Assembly: GCA_900239685.1 (NCBI GenBank)
Contig: OENT01000712.1
Coordinates: forward strand, 19,091 to 83,090
DNA: 64,000 nucleotides
DNA from: Rotaria macrura
Lineage: Eukaryota; Rotifera; Eurotatoria; Philodinida; Philodinidae
Direction of reading: 5' to 3'
This document shows positions 11,352 to 24,684 of the stretch, in pieces. Each line of letters begins with the position of its first letter. Within the stretch, counting starts at the first letter, position 1. The translations under genes and the position numbers were made by a program. The notes beneath the pieces are model-generated. The model did no database searches, was not told the DNA's origin, and saw only the letters and a list, made by a program, of their open reading frames with translations.

Positions 11352-14300
11352 TTAAACTAATGAATATTGTTCTTGTTGATGATGTTTATAGGATGGTTCT
11401 ATATTCGGATGATGAGATGGTGGCCCTCTTAAAGAAGAAAAAAAGAATAAATGAGAATGTAGAAAAATAAATAATCGATTGAAAAATTCTAACCTTAGAC
11501 AAGCAAAATTTTGATCGTATGTTGCATAGAAGTGTTTCTCGGAATTTTCATTTGCATCAGTTGATGAAGGACGATCAAAAGAGAATCTTTCTAAATGACA
11601 TCTAAGACAAGAGAGGATTTTCAATGAAAGAAAAACTCAGCAACCATGATTATCAGTTTACTTTCGAAATGAATGTTTTATTATTGGACTCTGTGTAAAT
11701 GATGAATGAACACCGGAATCAGCTGATGATGAACTTTGATCAGCAAGTAAATGATTATTATTAGTAATGTTTGGCAACTTTTTCGTGTTATATGTTGTTT
11801 GTTTTGATGGTAGAACGTATGTAAATGCAGAGAATAGTTCACCTTGTGATGAGGAAATCGTCGATAGAATACTAGATGAAGGAGGCTGTGGAGGTGGAGG
11901 AGGAGGATGTTGATTTGGTAATAAATACGTGGAAGGCATTTGTACAAGAGGATTTCGCTTTAATGATTCATGATTGTCAAGTAATGATGATTCGAGAATT
12001 ATCGGACGAAAATATCGTTCTGAAGGAGTTGTGGATGGATGATGATCTACTATAAAAGAAAACGCATAAGATTCATCTATCAATAATTTTATCAAATGGA
12101 TTTTGCTAAATATACGGGAACAAAATATTTTCTGTTCACTCCTATGTCGAAATAGATTGTATGATCTGCATTCTTTGAGAGCAATGTGAAATAAAATTCT
12201 AGATCATGTTGAGTAAATATGCTATTATTCTTTTAAATTCTTTTAACAATTTGGTCATCCGACATTCAAATTATTTACATCTTCAAACTCGTCACATTGA
12301 TACATTGTTAATAGAAACGTTGATTATTACAACATTCATACACAAAAAGATTACAAAGAATGAGCATGTCAAATAATTGACGTGACGAAAAGTTCCTTGT
12401 ATGATACGATCTATCTCTCTGAAGGATTCGCGTACTTAATCAATACAATAGTGATGGTGGCCGAACATCGGTCAGTATGAAAGATATTTTTTTAAAATTT
12501 CATTTGAATTTGGAAAGCATTTCGATAACATAATTAAAAAAAATTTCGTTTCAAGTAAGAAAGAGGTTTTTTGTTTTCTGACACTATTTTAATTAATGGT
12601 ACCTTTCACTATCAGTCAACAGTACAACTTTATTCTGAATTAAAAAGATTCTGAAAATAACTCATCAAGATTTTTCATTAAAATTCTTGTTGAGAATATT
12701 ACGACACATTTTTGATGAAGAAAAATCGAAGTTACATACTTAATTTGTACTAAAGCACATGCCTAATACTCTTTAATATAGCAATCCTAAATGATTCGAT
12801 CAATATTTATGGATTGAACATTTCTCTGAGTATTTACTAGGCTAGAATGAAAATGAATTCTATAGATAAATTTTCTCATCATTTTATTGAAATCGATGAA
12901 GTATATGAACTACTTCAGAAATTTGAATATCGCTTCTGGGTCCTGCCATCGAAAAGAATAATATATAAAATAGATCGATATCGATTAGGTGTTTATGGTT
13001 ACGATTGCTAGTAAATTCGATATACTTCAAAAAGAAAATATAACAAATAATTAAACAAAATTGCTAGATAAGTTATGATAAATTATTCGATGAACTTCTT
13101 TGTTGTAGAACTTGACAAGTTCGAAGATTTTTAGTTCGAACTTAAATTTCATTTCGACATAAAATACTATTATTGTCTATTTCTGTTAGAATATCGTCAG
13201 CTGATATTTTATCGTATATATGTCCTCGTAGTAACGGCCATAGCAATTAGGGAAGATTGATGGCAAAAATCGTTATGAAATTTGCTTTTATGAAATCTAA
13301 GCTTCATACCTATTGTATCTAAGAGACAATGTGCATGATTGTTTTCTTTCCACATTGAACCATGCTCTATTTGATCTTTACAATCTAGTGCAAAACCAGT
13401 AACCGCATATGGATTAATATTTCCTTGAGAATCTTCTACAGTGAGAAACAAAACAAAAACTTAATACAAAATTGATTCATAATGAAAAACACCTATACCT
13501 GATGCATAACTATACGGTCGATTTTGATTATCTAATTGATTATTTGTATAATTTTGTATTGTGAACTCATTGTTACTTTTCAACCAGGTACTATGATAAT
13601 GATGTGGATAGGATGAAAACATGACTGGTTTTAATTTTCTTGTGTGTTCAAGAAATAAATCTAAACAAAGAATAATATAGAAATGAAAATTTTCAACAAC
13701 ATCTAATCTATATTCACTAGATTTTTTGAAATTGAATCGAAAAAATTTCATTAGAACTAAAATAATTATCGATATTATAGATATAAATATAAGTAGAACA
13801 ATAATAATTATAATGATATATGAAGTTTTTTCTTTCAATATAATTTGTTGATTATCAGTTTTTGTTCGAAATAAAATAATTTTTGTTATTTCACCTGCTT
13901 GACTATTTGCTTTAATGTGTAATTGATAATCTTGATTAGATTCTAGGTTATTCATACGAAAATTTTTAAAATTATTTTTCAATGAATAATATCGATGATG
14001 ATCATTATTAGTTGAATTTATAACAGGAAATATTACAATATCATACGATAATATTAAACATTGATTGATAATCCAATGTGACATATTTAGTATAATATAG
14101 TTATTTGATATGGTCTCGATTAAATCTTTTGATTGTAGTAATGAAGGAACTAAAAATAAAAAAGTTAAAAAAAAGCAATAACTAATTTCAATATACTGTT
14201 ATAGAAAAGTTATGTATAGAGATTGTCAAAAACGTTAATTTTGAAGCTGTTTTTCCCATGGACCTTCGAATGATTAATGTTCGCTATTTGAGTAAGTACC

Positions 14301-17300
14301 GAACTATTGCTAATTTCAAAGAATCTGACAAATGTATTGCTTTTGATAAGAATTCAACGGCTTGATTTCTAGTTCAACAATCAGATTATGATCGGTTCTG
14401 GTCATTCTTTCTTGTCTGAGAAAAATAACGCATCTCTATGATGTTTTTATCGGAGTAGAGTTCATCATAATTAGAAATAGATAGTAGTATCATTGAAAAG
14501 AAATCGATTACTAAAACATTTTTTCTACCTGCACCATCCGTTTTTCCAATTAAATATTCATTTAGACTAAAACCGACTTGATTCTTTGCATAGATCATTA
14601 TTTTGTATGTATTTCCGCATGAAAGATTTGTTAAGCGAATATTTAATAACGGTGGCGATACATGAAATTCATTGATAATTGGATTTTCTTTTGTTTTATA
14701 TGTTATGATTAAACCATCGATAATAGCTGACGGATAGATAATTTTTATACCAATCTCAGTTGATGTTGTGTAATGAATTTTTGCTTCAACAGGTGGTGGT
14801 TTATCTAAAAGAGATATAGATTTCATTTGTTTCCTTCTTCATTTTTTGTAATTAGAAATAGAAGCTTCTCTACCATATAACAGAATATGGTACTGTTTTA
14901 ATCCACATTGAAATTGACCATTGATTTCAGCTAGTTTTGAGTAAGGTATGTTAAGAGAATTATTACTTAGGATGTATCGATCGATTGCTATTTCTCTAGA
15001 AATATAGGTGTAATGATTGTTTGAGAAAATGATTTTTTTCTTTTTGTTTCATATACTTATGCAGCCAAGTATTTGTCAATGGACAGTCGAGTAAAAGTGG
15101 TTTATTTATTGGATGTGCCATTGTGATTGGAATATCAAAACCTTGAATGAAAAAGAATATAGATACTCAACGTTCCCCCTTTAAAACGTTCGTAACTATT
15201 TTATAGCGAGAGTTACGCGGGACAATACAACAGTATTTTTAGACCTATAAAGAAGTCATGCGTCTAACATCTTCTAGATTGTTTTTTTTAACGGAAGATT
15301 CCTAAAAGAGTGATCGTGTTGGATGCCGAACAATAAAAATCATGCAGAATTTAGTAATCTATCAATATATTTGAAGTGCTTAGGATGATTTTGCACTAAG
15401 ATGTTTTATATTTCCGACAATTTTCAAACAAATATCATTGTACAAATAGAGACACTCGTTATCCGTATTTGAAATAATGTCCAAAGACAAGATGAAAAGA
15501 AAAACTTTAGTAAATTTAGTAAGTGACACAATAAAGATATGAAAAAAATAGATAAATATGTTTAGAAACATCAGTTGCCGTGGAATAAATTTATATTGTC
15601 GATTTATCTACGATACGTCATCTCTTTTTATCATCAGACACAATTATAGTAATCTTATATACGTATCTTCGGTCTTCTGCTGATATTAACGTCACAAATT
15701 TTATATTTCTATTGTAGAATCGAAGAAAATTTCATGATACACTTTTGTCATTTAGGTTTATTTTCATAAATATTCTTTATTCTAAAGCAAGGTTGCTTGT
15801 TATTCCCAACGGTAATTTCACAATAGAAAAAAAAAACTAATTCTATCTTATAGTAAGTAGTCGCACATTAATTAGCTAAAAAGGCAAAATCTTCTCGATG
15901 AAAAATTCCATGGGAGTCTTTATAATGCAAATAGTTTCCTCTGAATAACTAATCATCCAGTCAAGGATTTCTCTTATCAGTCAAATGACGAACATGTATT
16001 GTACTAGTAGCGTGTTTAGGACACGTGTAAGACCACCTTGATGATGATATCATAATAATCGATTCATAATTGTATGTTATTTTTCTGGTATGCCCCATTG
16101 GATTGAATCTCGAGTCAACTCAACAGGCACTAATTGTGAGACACATGAAATGAATCACTCACATCATTGTTTATCTGACCTAATCTTGAACTAACAAAAA
16201 GCAAACTAAACTATAGAAAATTTACTCCAACATAATGTACTAGACGAAAGAGTATTGATTAAAGGAAAAATAAGCGATGCTATGTTTTCATATGATTCAA
16301 TAGTAAAAATAATAGATTCAATAGAATTTTTTCCTATTACGGTACTCAATAATTCTTCTCTAGCATTCCATGAGATATAGTTTTGCGTACATTGAAAAGA
16401 ATAATCAATGATTGATAGTTATTCTTATTATCGACTGTAAATCGAAAAAAATCAATCAACAAAAACTTCTCAGCCATCAAGAAAATACACTGGTGTGATA
16501 TTAGTGGTGAAAAACTCACTTAATGATGGCATTTCAATATTGATAGCCAACGATGATGGACCACAATCAAAAGAATTACAGATAGCAACGGATACGTAAT
16601 ATTCAGTTGATAAATGAAGATCGTTAACCAATAGAGTCGAATGAACTGTTTCTATTGTCGTCAATGTTGACATATCTAAATAAGAATAGTAACATATCAT
16701 GAGAAATTCATAGTCAATGTTGTACTCGTGCTTACTAAAATTTTCATAAAGCGTTACGGCAAATGTTCGAAATTTTCCATTAAGACGTTGAACATTATAA
16801 TTTTCAAATACCCATGTTATGCGAATAGAAGAAAAATTGAATGGCACTGCTATTAAATCTCTTATGGTGATAAGTGGAACTTAAAAGGAAAAATCCTGCA
16901 TCATTATTTTTGTGTTAATCAATATTCAATTTACCGCTTTCTAAAGTTTGGACAGATATAGATTTTGATTTGGGACTTGATCCTAGTTCATTCACTGCAT
17001 AAACAAAAAATGTATATTGTGTAAAACTTTTTAAATTATTAATCGTAAGTATGGTCGAATGATGTTTGTATGTTTGAATAATACTATGGGTTGGTTCATC
17101 GATTACTTCAACCATATATTCAATAGATGAATCATCACATGTTTGAAACGATGAATACTAAAAAACAGTGGATTAAATCTTTATTATATCATATAGTCTT
17201 AACTGAGTAATAGTAGTTTAAGCCCAAATATGTCTCCTCCTTCATTTCACTCTATGAAATCAATGATTGAAAAAATTGGTAGGCTTTAAAGAAGTTCGAA

Positions 17301-20300
17301 GTTTTTTCGTTTTCTATCTACTCATACACTATGAATATCTGTCGAAAGTTTCATAAAAATTAGATAGGAAAATAATTATCAAGCAATTGTGATGTGAGAA
17401 AATTACATTTTCGATTGTTTTAACTGTGAAGGTCAAAGTCATTCACAAAAGGCTTCGTGTTCTTAGATTAATTCTAACAAGTTACTGGATAATTTATAGC
17501 ATGTTTGAAACGAATATGTGGATAAGAAAAAAAAATTAAAACAATATACGCATAGAAATACTAATGCGTGGCAGATCTAAGTCGATCATTATTTGAAATC
17601 TTTTGATTGAATCCTTTTACTTACGAAAAGAACTATGCAAGAACTAGAAAAGTTTTTTTCTCTAAGAACTGTTGAATTTGACAACAATATTAATAAAATC
17701 ACTGAATGATCTAATTGAATAGTAATCTATTCGAGCTCTATTTCACATTTCCTCTGAATCTTTACCGTCTTACATGAATGGATATTCATATTCTTTAGTA
17801 ATCTGACTTTTCTCTTTAAGTAGAAGTACTTAGTTTGAGTTCGTCCGGTTTCTCAAGTTTGATCTCTCGAATGGTGAACAAATATGTTTGTATCTCATCT
17901 ATATGAAATTTTCACGTTGTCAGTCATTCGTTTGAAGTAATTAGAGTTGTTCAATATTGAATATTTTCAATTATCAGATAAATTAAATTTATCTGTTGAT
18001 CATAGTTAATTATCATTATTATTAGAAAAACTATGTACTTGAATGAAACTTATGCTAGCTTACCTCCCATGTCAGTATGACATTTTTCGATGAGATATTA
18101 ACCACAGTAAGATTATAAGGAGCAATCATTAGTTCTAAAAACAGACAAAAAATAAACAATCAAATGTATATCACTTGATTATTTACGTTTGATATCTGTT
18201 TGAAATTCGATACGACTAGGCAACGATGAACCAATTATATTAACAGCTTCAATTGCTAATGATATCGTACATTTAGAATGAAGATTTTCAAAGGAATAAT
18301 TTGTTATACTACTATCATTAATGATAATAACAGTTTCGTTTGACCATGATAATCCTTAATAAAATCAAAACGACAAAATGCAAAAGATCCATCATCGATG
18401 AAGATGTTTTTCTTTTTGTCAATTACCTTGCTTATATTGAAAGCGAAGGATATACATGAGAATTTTTGAATTTCCGTCAAATGGTTGAATCCAAGTAATT
18501 TTATTTGTATTTTCAATGGCAATATTTTCAATTTTCTCTGGTCTATTTTGTACGATTATTTCAAATGTTGAACGATCTTCTGAATAATTATTCTTTGCAT
18601 AACATTCATACAGACCACTATCAGACATTTGAATATCTTCAATTGTTAACGATAGATCTCTTTTATTCTCTGAACTTGTTTCAATTAAATTTAAATTTTT
18701 CGATAGGGGATGTTTTAATTTTAATTCAAGTTGATTATCACCTTCAGCTGAACAATAGACATTTATTGTTTCATTTATTTTAACAATTCGATCCGATGAG
18801 ACGGACAAGATTTTTGATGGAATTTTTATTTTGACATGTACTTTAATGAAATTATCACCATAGGAATTTTTCGCTCGACATATGTAAACATTTGATTGTG
18901 TATTGATTGCTGTTAATAGAATAGGGGATATTGATGATGTGTTTATGACTTGTTTTGTTGTAGCATCAATCCATTGTAATTCCAGATTTGGTTGACCTGA
19001 TGCATAGCAGAACAGTGTAAATTTTTGACCTATGACAGTAGTTAGATTTGATGTTGATTGAATAAATGGTTTTTGTCCTTCGATGTTAATATGTTTAGAG
19101 AATGACATTGATCCAAATGGATTTTTCACTCGATATTCATATAGACCTGTATCATTTATATTTGATATTAAAATACGATAATGAATAAGAATATCTCCTG
19201 TTGGTAAATAATGAATTTCATTGTTGGTAGTTAACGGTTGACCATCTTTATATAAATCAATGGTTGGTGCTGGATCAGCATAGATCGTCATATTGAGATC
19301 GATTGGAATATATGAATTATTTTTTGATGAAATTATAACAAAATTTGTCTGTTGATCGGACAGGATAAAAGGCGGTGAATCTATATAGACAAGGTTTGTT
19401 TAGAAAGAAATTGTACCAGATGAACATGTGTTGAAAGAATATTACTTCCGGTAATGGTATAGAATGTATACGTGCTAATGAAGTTTTTTTGTTTATCTCA
19501 ACTGTCATTGAGAGAAGAAAAGAAAAACTTACTGATGACACTAAGTTGAGTTTGTGCACAACATGTAGTTGAATCAGAAGAACTTATGATGTAACAACAT
19601 TGATACATTCCCATGTGTTCTCTTGATAGATTGTTTATTAAATATCGATCATTATTTAATGATATTCGATTCGAATTATGATACCATTGCCATTGTGTAG
19701 ACATCGATTTTATAGTATTACTTGTACACAGTAATTCGGCTTTCGATCCAGCATTGAGATTTGTTTCTTGAACAGACATCGTACATTGAATAGGAACTAA
19801 CAGAGAAAACAAGAAGACTCATTATTTAATAAGAAATAGATGAACAAAAATAACAACAACAACAACTTAAAATTCAACATACGATTGACTTTCAAAAACA
19901 TGGACGAAATCATACGTCCACCGGATTCATCATCAATTCGACATGCATAAGTCCCTGAATCATTGGAAGATATATTTGATAGTTGAAGAATTAGAGAATT
20001 ATCATAAAGTTTTTCCAAAATATTATCCATTTCGATGCCATTTCTCCACCAAGATATGCGAGCCAATGTCGATACAGATGATATGCCGCAGGGTAATTCG
20101 ACCAGATCACCAGCTTGTGCTCGATATTCCGTATTGTTTGGTATTGATAATTCTGGTCCGAATGGAGAACGATCTAGATCAACGATTGAATTATAATTTT
20201 AAGAAATCAATAAATTCATAATAATTAATTTCCATTTTCGAATTTTCACTGTTTTGTTTTTCTTACCTCGAACACGTAAGGATTTAAATCGACTATGTCT

Positions 20301-23300
20301 TGTATCGTTGTCAATTTGATTATTAACAATACAAGCATAAGCTCGATTATCATCGGAATCTGTTATGTTATGTATAATTAAATTTTTATTTGACAATAAA
20401 TTATATTTCGTTCGTGGCCCTAGATTAAATTTTAACTTGCACGTTAGATTATTATTAAAAATACACTTACATAAATCAAGTCGAACGATTTCATTATTTA
20501 ATTTTTCTAACCACCCTATTATATATACATAGGAACTAGCTGATGGTGGTGAAATTTCACATGATAAAATAGCGGATGATTGTTTAGATCCGTACGTATT
20601 TTTTACTTCGATTTCATATGTATCATACATTTCTAAAGAAAAAGAAAATACATAAAGAAAATTAACCGGACAATAGACGAGCGGATATTATTTTTATTTC
20701 ATTTCATTGATTTAATCCATCATAATACTTTCATTGTCCGACAGGTCAATACTGACGCAATTTTATTAACTTAATGCATTGAGACAGAATTAGATTAGAA
20801 AAAAGTTTGCGTGCTATCATAAGAAAACGATTAGTTGACGCTTGAATGAATTATTTTGACTTCTATATATATATATATATAACGGGCACAGATTGAATCA
20901 TCTGCGCACGCTCGTTCACAAAATTTTCTAATTACACATCTCACTATGTGGAATATTGAAGATCGTTCTTAATAGAAATAACAATTGAATTGTATATTTA
21001 TTCATTCTATTTGCACATAGAATCCCGTTATTCGACTTCAGTTCATTCGGCCACTCGAATTCAATAATTGTATGTTGATTTAAGATTTTTTTTTATTTTC
21101 AAGAGTGTGTGATCGATAACACCAGCAGTGCACACACACACACACTTTGAAACTAACTCGACCATACCCAACCTATCATCATCGTCATCATCCGCCAGAC
21201 AAAAAGAAAATAGAAAAATGACCGCTAGTATGTCTTACGTGAACTATTACAGACAAATATATATGGATGTATATATATATATGTCGAGTCATCTGGTTTT
21301 TTGGTTGAACATTGTCAATAAATATTTGGACATGACGCGCGTGTATACAGAGTCACGTCGACCAGTCAGTCACACAATGATGTTACTTTCATACTAAACT
21401 GATTAGCAAGCATCATCTATTTACTTGAAACATTTGTATGTCACAAACAATTTACTAATTTATACGACACGCACATTCTAATCTAAACATCGAAATCACA
21501 AAAAAGAGAGAAGTAACTACTCCTATATTGCTTTTCTTTTGTGCTCTTCTTCTTCTTTCTATTCAAACGGAGTGTATATATGTATATATGTGTATATAAA
21601 ATCAATTCGATATTGTACAAGATATACGTATAATGAACACAGTAGGAGTTCTGATATCAAACTATGTTCACAATCCTAATGCATAAGCACGCCTGTGTCT
21701 ATATGTATTGTTCATTTAATTGAGTACATAGGGGTGAGAGAACGAAGGAAAATTTGCACAAGTGATAATCACCCGTATATACACATACACATATGCTCAT
21801 TCGTTAGCACTTGTCAAGAAGTCATTCAACACACATACTTATGTTCATCGTGATTTCCGTCTAGTGATGAAGAGAAGATAATCTACGGTGGTGGAACGAT
21901 TTATTAGCAGAATGTGTCAGTCTAATCTTCCTATCATTTTCTTTCGCTCTCATACTGCGAGTGCTAAAGTGGTAATGTTTAGGATCAGCCATATGGTTGT
22001 CTCGTATACACGACGAAACAAATAATAATGATATTGACATTTCCTTTCAAATTGGCAAGCATACTATGGACTAGACTTGATCAAATTACAATCGGACACG
22101 AGGTGAAATTTCAAGAATGTGCGTCTTTTTACTTTTGTTTTGCTAAGAGCACATCTTTATAGTAGATTGGTTGAACAAAAGTAATTTTATCAATGTAAAA
22201 ATTTCGATTTGAATTCTTTTCTACTTACGTGGTTTAAGTTGAACCGGTGTTGTTTGTATACTACCAGCTGGATTTTCTGCTCGACAAATATATTTACCAG
22301 CATGTATTGATTTAGAATAATCTCGAAATGGTCGAATGAATAAACTTCCATTTTCGTAAACATCACTAGAAACATAACCGGAGGAAAAGAAACAAAAAAC
22401 ATTTAATTCGTCACAATTATGATATGTTTCTTTTTCTTCTTTTCTGTTAAATTATCATTAATGTTAATTCGTCTATTTGACAGGTGTCGAATAATGATTA
22501 AAAACGAATTTCCGTTGCGCTCTATCGCGAAAATATATATATATAAATATGCCTTTGAGTTTGCCGCCTAGCAATCCGCAGCTGATGCCCGTAAAATGAT
22601 CAATAGCTAACAACTGAGAAGAAGACACAAAAAAAAGATGATAAGATGTCTCACATGAGTTCAGAAGATTGGACAATTGTTGACGGTCGATCATCACTAC
22701 CATTCGTCCGAAACCATGTTAACATTGGTAATGGAATACCATTCGCTGTACAATCAAGTCTTGTACCTAAATTATTGTAATAAAGTCTTTGTCTAGTTGT
22801 CATTGTTGACACAAAAGTCGGTCCAATCGGATGATAAATTGTAACAACACCTAAACGAATAAAATAAATAGATAAATAAGTAAATAAACATCAACGTTCT
22901 CTATTCGTTTTCTTTATGTAACAATATTTAATCAAGGCTCATACTTGAGTAATTATGCACTTTTTTTCTTTTTTTTTTAGTTTGCATTCTATCATACAGC
23001 TGTTCTCTCTCTCTATTCACAGTTAGTCTACTGGGATTTTTGAGTTTTTTAACATGTACACATTTGTATGTAGATGAAACGAGTTAGATAATCGAGAATG
23101 TCAGAAATAAAAACGAAGAAAGAGAAAGAGAGACTCATCTATATGTTAAATAGAACTATACAAAAGCAAGAAAATGATCCATTCAGGCATGACATAGATT
23201 TTATATGAAAAAGATCCTAGTTGTGATGACCTTGCCATTTTTTCCTTCATTTAAACATGCATTCATTATATGGTTAGACATATTCTGCTATTTCAGCTGG

Positions 23301-23512
23301 TAACATTCACTCAATAACAATGCTTGCTAACGTTAATGATGCAATCTGTACTTATATGGATAAAGATTCTCATCAGTACAATATGCTATGTTCTCTCACT
23401 GAATACATATGACAAATTATTCTATTAAACAAGTCAAATGAACGAGAAAGATCTTACCTTGCTGATAAAGGACAAGACAAAGTTGAATATAAATGATTGT
23501 CTTCATATTCAT
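11352..23512 (-). CDS. Dscam-like IgSF/FN3 transmembrane receptor
   Basis: Twenty exons, in order on the minus strand: 23512-23458, 22850-22655, 22365-22229, 20632-20267, 20173-19883, 19796-19533, 19380-18427, 18354-18187, 18134-18064, 17157-16935, 16879-16736, 16675-16520, 15141-15057, 14995-14874, 14804-14529, 14149-13499, 13435-13310, 12049-11662, 11601-11494, 11427-11352. All phases agree and give 1618 residues. The N-terminus MNMKTIIYIQLCLVLYQQ is a signal peptide. Ig1 (about 24-128) has the Dscam-style GPTF start and ENGSLFIRPFR..HAGKYICRAENPAGSI core. Ig2 opens with QMYDTYEIEVKNTYG, like the Dscam Ig2 start. Then follow Ig3-Ig7, three FN3 (about 726-1008), one Ig (about 1010-1077), two FN3 (to about 1270), a strong TM near 1280-1305 and a tail of about 310 residues. 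The Ig embedded between FN3 blocks is the Dscam hallmark. Dscam usually has 9 Ig, 4 FN3, Ig, 2 FN3, so this copy is shorter. It should mediate homophilic recognition on neurites. No array of alternative exons is visible. Confidence 0.88.
11428..11493 (-). other. last intron of the Dscam-like gene
   Basis: A 66-nt GT-AG intron with a long pyrimidine tract before the acceptor. It restores the frame LRGPPSHHP and shows the typical intron size of this genome. Confidence 0.7.
12050..13309. other. large intron of the Dscam-like gene (tail region)
   Basis: 1.26 kb between two cytoplasmic-tail exons. AT-rich, no open frame of note and no repeat that I could define. Confidence 0.6.
15142..16519. other. 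large intron where a fourth FN3 would be expected
   Basis: 1.38 kb between FN3-3 and the embedded Ig domain. In canonical Dscam another FN3 domain sits here. I read the minus strand and found no remnant exon; the open frame at 15380-15571 has no FN3 pattern. Confidence 0.55.
16676..16735 (-). other. 60-nt in-frame, stop-free intron inside FN3-3
   Basis: GTAAGCACG donor and TTCTTATTTAG acceptor, exactly 60 nt, with no stop in the reading frame. Splicing it out gives an FN3 domain of normal length (about 95-100 residues), while retention would insert 20 residues. I treat it as an intron. Confidence 0.65.
17158..18063. other. large intron within FN3-2
   Basis: 906 nt between the exon ending VILTWE and the one starting YSSFQTC, within one FN3 domain. 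No coding or repeat signal seen. Confidence 0.6.
20633..22228. other. large intron between Ig1 and Ig2
   Basis: 1.6 kb with (TA)n near 20865, (CA)n near 21130 and AT-rich sequence. The frame at 21128-21397 crosses the CA repeat and is not convincing. No alternative Ig2 exon was seen. Confidence 0.6.
22856..23457. other. first intron of the Dscam-like gene
   Basis: 602 nt separating the signal-peptide exon from Ig1. Nothing else recognised. Confidence 0.6.
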
Positions 23513-23821
23513 ATTGAACCATGAAAAAGCATCACAATCACACTGACGGATAACATCATATAACTTGACAAACAAGACACTTATCGATACTGAATCACTC
23601 TATCTATATCAATCGTACAATGTGTATCAAATGTATGAGAGAAAGGTTGAGGTGAGAATGAATGAAACTAAAAACAAGAAGAAAAAGAGAAAAGAAATAA
23701 ATATGAACATTGGTTGTGCTGTTAGAATAACAAATATAATGCTACCCAGAAGAGTATGATGGTAGTAGTGGCTATCGTACTAGTACAGTATACACTGATT
23801 GTCCCTCTTGCGTGCGCACTC

Positions 23822-23866
23822 GCTCTCTCCCTCCCTCCCTCCCTCCCTCCCTCTCTCTCTCTCGCT
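23822..23866. repeat. (CCCT)n / (CT)n polypyrimidine tract
   Basis: About seven CCCT units followed by CT dinucleotides, some 300 nt upstream of the Dscam-like start codon. A long polypurine/polypyrimidine run of this kind can be promoter-associated. Confidence 0.8.
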
Positions 23867-24632
23867 CATTCACCATGGGTCTACACAAGACAAATAAACT
23901 TCATAGTGTAAGAAAAGAAATAAAGAAGGGAGGGAAGAAGAAAAGTTGTGGCTGCTGCAATGCAGACCGAAAGTCAAATCATCTCTTCGTCCCTAATTAG
24001 AGACGATCGAGAAACGAGAAAGACAAAGAGAAGAAGAGAGTAGAGAGACAAGAAAAAAAAACTTATGAGAGTAAGAACGACAAGAACAAGAAAAAAAGAA
24101 GACAGAAAAGAATAATCCATCTTTTCATAGTTGCGCTATGAATACGAGACAACGAAACCAAACTGCAGTTCAGGGCCAGCAAGCATAATGAGCGACATCT
24201 CATTAATTCAACATTTGCCTGTCGTTATCTATCGGATTTCTTCCAAATATATAAATATATCAAGATATATATATATATATACATATATTTATGAATGACA
24301 ACTTGTTCACCACGTAACCGGCTCCATTAACTATTGTATTAGAGAGTGACAAGCGACTGTTGTTTTACTGATGAGATTGCATAAAACATTAAATGAGAAA
24401 ATCATGACCATTCGCTTGTCTTCATCATTCTCTGTGAGACAGCCCTATCGTTTACTCTTTTGTATCTATATGTTTCGAATTTTAAATATATTGACGAGAT
24501 TTCAATGATAATCGATGAGATGAGATTGATCAAATTGAAATAAATTTTTCCTTCATCTTTTTTTTTGTTTCTACTTTCACATGATATGAATACTTTACTA
24601 GTTTGTCTTTCTCCTTGCGGCGAATCTCCATC

Positions 24633-24683
<51 letters not shown>

Positions 24684-24684
24684 C
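24633..24684. repeat. compound (TA)n-(TG)n microsatellite
   Basis: A run of alternating TA dinucleotides passes directly into TG dinucleotides. Long open frames through it on the minus strand (poly-YI and poly-TH) are artefacts. Confidence 0.85.

Noticed and set aside
15170-15240. Similarity between 15170-15220 and 50880-50935 (shared GGGGGAAC and AACGT..GTAACTATT words)
   Set aside because: Only a few short words match, in inconsistent order; not enough for a repeat family.
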